Assembly (NCBI GenBank): GCA_030427245.1
Contig: JAUHXA010000010.1
Coordinates: 62,001 to 126,000 of the forward strand
DNA from: Bacteroidia bacterium
GTDB lineage: Bacteria > Bacteroidota > Bacteroidia > Chitinophagales > UBA2359
Direction of reading: 5' to 3'
DNA length: 64,000 nucleotides
Shown here: positions 62,743-64,000 of the stretch, one piece after another
Numbering within the stretch: position 1 is the stretch's first letter
Layout: each line of letters starts with the position of its first letter
Notes under the pieces: generated by a model
Told to the model about the DNA's origin: nothing
The model's database searches: none
The model's input: the letters and a program-made list of their open reading frames with translations, nothing else
Position numbers and translations under genes: made by a program

Positions 62743-63210
62743 ATGTACCCGATATCCAATGATTTTATTCCCAATCTCAAAAAGTTTTATGTAATACAAT
62801 ACCAAGATATAAGACATCAACATATTCACAATGCTATATTTGGTAGAGCAAGCCAGCCCTATCACTTTAGTTTCTGCAAAGTGAAAGAAGGCAACTATTT
62901 GTTGGTTCGCCAAAAAGATGAGCGAGTATTGTGTTTTGATGGAGAAAGCTTGAGCATGAATTTTATGCACGATACCATTCACGCTGTGATGGTAAAACCC
63001 ATCAAGATAAGAGAAGGAGCGTATGCCTTACAAGTGCAAAATCAATCCTTGGCAGAAAAATATATTTGTTATGATGGTTATGTACTGCATGAATACTATA
63101 TTGGGCTAAGTGAAGTAAACTCTGTGGAAGATGCAGCTATCTGGACTATTGGGGAAGTGCCAAACATTAATAATTCTGTTATTAACTGCATGGAATTTGC
63201 TTTGAATTAG
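62743..63210 (+). CDS. Unknown protein, 155 residues
   Basis: Starts at the ATG of MYPISNDFIPN; an ATG at 62713 is possible. No signal peptide or membrane helix. Mostly beta-strand pattern with repeats such as GNYLLVRQKDERVLCFDGES and GAYALQVQNQSLAEKYICYD, ending with AAIWTIGEV. This spacing is compatible with a beta-trefoil or similar lectin-like fold, but I do not recognise the family. Isolated gene. Confidence 0.6.
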   Translation: MYPISNDFIPNLKKFYVIQYQDIRHQHIHNAIFGRASQPYHFSFCKVKEGNYLLVRQKDERVLCFDGESLSMNFMHDTIHAVMVKPIKIREGAYALQVQNQSLAEKYICYDGYVLHEYYIGLSEVNSVEDAAIWTIGEVPNINNSVINCMEFALN

Positions 63211-63255
63211 AGTTTTCCCTAAAAAGAACTTTCTGTCCGCTTTCGATTGTTATTT

Positions 63256-64000
63256 TCATTTGGATTTCAACAGATTGATGCTCACCGTTGCCAAATCCGA
63301 ATTGGGAAAACGGTTGAAATGTTTCTCTACCGAAAACAACCCTGCTTCGGCAGCAACTTTGTGGAAGACTTCAATTTCAACGATGTATTGATCTGAAAAA
63401 CCATGCGTTGCATCGTAAGCCGTTGCAGCGGTTCTACCTATGTTTTGAGCGGTCAATTCAGGAGCGATTGTGTGCAGCTCAATAACCAATAAGCCAAATT
63501 TTTGGACATAAGGGGTCCATTTTTGGAGGTGTTCACGAAGATTGTCCTCCACATCCACATTCGAGAGTCGTTTGCCTCGAAACGCAAAAGCACCTGTTGA
63601 AGCACTCGTCCGACTTGGCGTTTGATTTTTAGGTTCTGTCCATACTCGATTGTGGTCGAGAAAAGTCCGCACATTCAGTAGTTCTTGCAATTGGATACCG
63701 TAATTTTCTTGAAGGTCATTTGCCAAAAAATCAGGATTACCGATATCGCCCCAAATCACCTTTGCCCAAATATCTGCTTGAATCAAATTGGCTCTCGTTA
63801 CCTTCAATGCCGCCCGATTGTAGTCCGCACCCACCAAAAAAAGTGGGTATTCCTCCAGCATCGTTCCCCGCAAGGTTCGATGTTCAATGACATCAAACAA
63901 ATGCTCCAAAAACGCTCCATTGCCGCATCCCATATCAAGGATGCCTTTTGGTTGTTCGTCAATCGGTTGATTGAAGAGGTCAATGATGATTTCATCAATT
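63256..64000 (-). CDS. Class I SAM-dependent methyltransferase, 5' end outside window
   Basis: The frame is open to the right edge, so the start lies beyond 64000; the ATG at 63933 is internal. Visible: motif I ILDMGCGNGAFLEHL, a second acidic strand FLVGADYNRAALKV, QADIWAKVIWGDI as motif II, and a long insertion with EPKNQTPSRTSASTGAFAFR. Then come FGLLVIELHTI and a C-terminal sheet (FSVEKHFNRFPNSDLATVSI). The long form recalls methyltransferases tied to polyketide synthases or surface lipids, but the substrate is unknown. Confidence 0.75.
   Translation of the reverse strand, partial: IDEIIIDLFNQPIDEQPKGILDMGCGNGAFLEHLFDVIEHRTLRGTMLEEYPLFLVGADYNRAALKVTRANLIQADIWAKVIWGDIGNPDFLANDLQENYGIQLQELLNVRTFLDHNRVWTEPKNQTPSRTSASTGAFAFRGKRLSNVDVEDNLREHLQKWTPYVQKFGLLVIELHTIAPELTAQNIGRTAATAYDATHGFSDQYIVEIEVFHKVAAEAGLFSVEKHFNRFPNSDLATVSINLLKSK

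Noticed and set aside
1432-64000. tRNA, rRNA or riboswitch in the intergenic gaps
   Set aside because: I looked through the longer gaps and saw no cloverleaf with conserved T-loop or known riboswitch core; a covariance-model scan would be needed to be certain.

Overview
The window looks like chromosomal DNA of a Bacteroidota bacterium, most likely of the Saprospiria/Lewinella type. The reasons are two proteins with type IX secretion (T9SS) C-terminal sorting domains, lineage-typical families (DUF4199, DUF4293, TPR/HTH regulators, a glycine-rich RRM protein, choice-of-anchor L and CSLREAI-like modules), moderate to low GC, and several TAnnTTTG -7 boxes upstream of genes. These assignments come from reading the sequence and from memory of families; no search was run.

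Layout. 1-8.8 kb: the C-terminal part of a caspase-like protease with a 15-residue tandem repeat, a TPR/HTH regulator, an RRM protein, a secreted CotH/lamin-tail protein, and DUF4199 and DUF389 membrane proteins. 8.9-15.9 kb: dprA, then the fatty-acid oxidation pair fadA-fadJ. Between dprA and fadJ lies a very AT-rich island: two overlapping genes of unknown function and a MITE-like element, bracketed by two diverged copies of the fadJ 3' end plus its terminator. 15.9-25.5 kb: an AAA/DUF234 ATPase, a small lipoprotein, DUF4293, dusB, a YkvA-like protein, a metallophosphoesterase, and a minus-strand set of membrane protein, caspase-like protease and kelch lipoprotein. 26.0-40.4 kb: one giant secreted protein of 4799 residues. 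40.5-49.3 kb: a NACHT-LRR (NLR-like) ATPase on AT-rich DNA, a TPR protein, a fused glycosyltransferase, a lytic transglycosylase and an MFS transporter. 49.4-54.5 kb: Kdo transferase (waaA) with an apparent in-frame repeat insertion, a minisatellite, a two-lobed aspartic protease, an orphan McrB-like ATPase and a lipoprotein. 54.5-61.6 kb: an aminotransferase and a urate-degradation locus (allB, allantoicase, puuD, fused uraD-uraH) interrupted by a VapBC-type toxin-antitoxin pair. 61.6-64.0 kb: map, an unknown protein and a partial methyltransferase.

How genes work together. FadA and FadJ together supply four steps of the beta-oxidation spiral. PuuD, UraH, UraD, AllB and allantoicase together take urate to ureidoglycolate plus urea. 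The most unusual region is the island at about 10.4-12.08 kb. The two fadJ 3' ends differ mostly at synonymous positions, so both evolved as real coding sequence before being brought together. That is what is expected if an element inserted in the gene end and supplied a replacement. Its two genes are the best candidate here for an undescribed accessory, possibly defence, system. The NACHT-LRR protein and the orphan McrB are further defence candidates.
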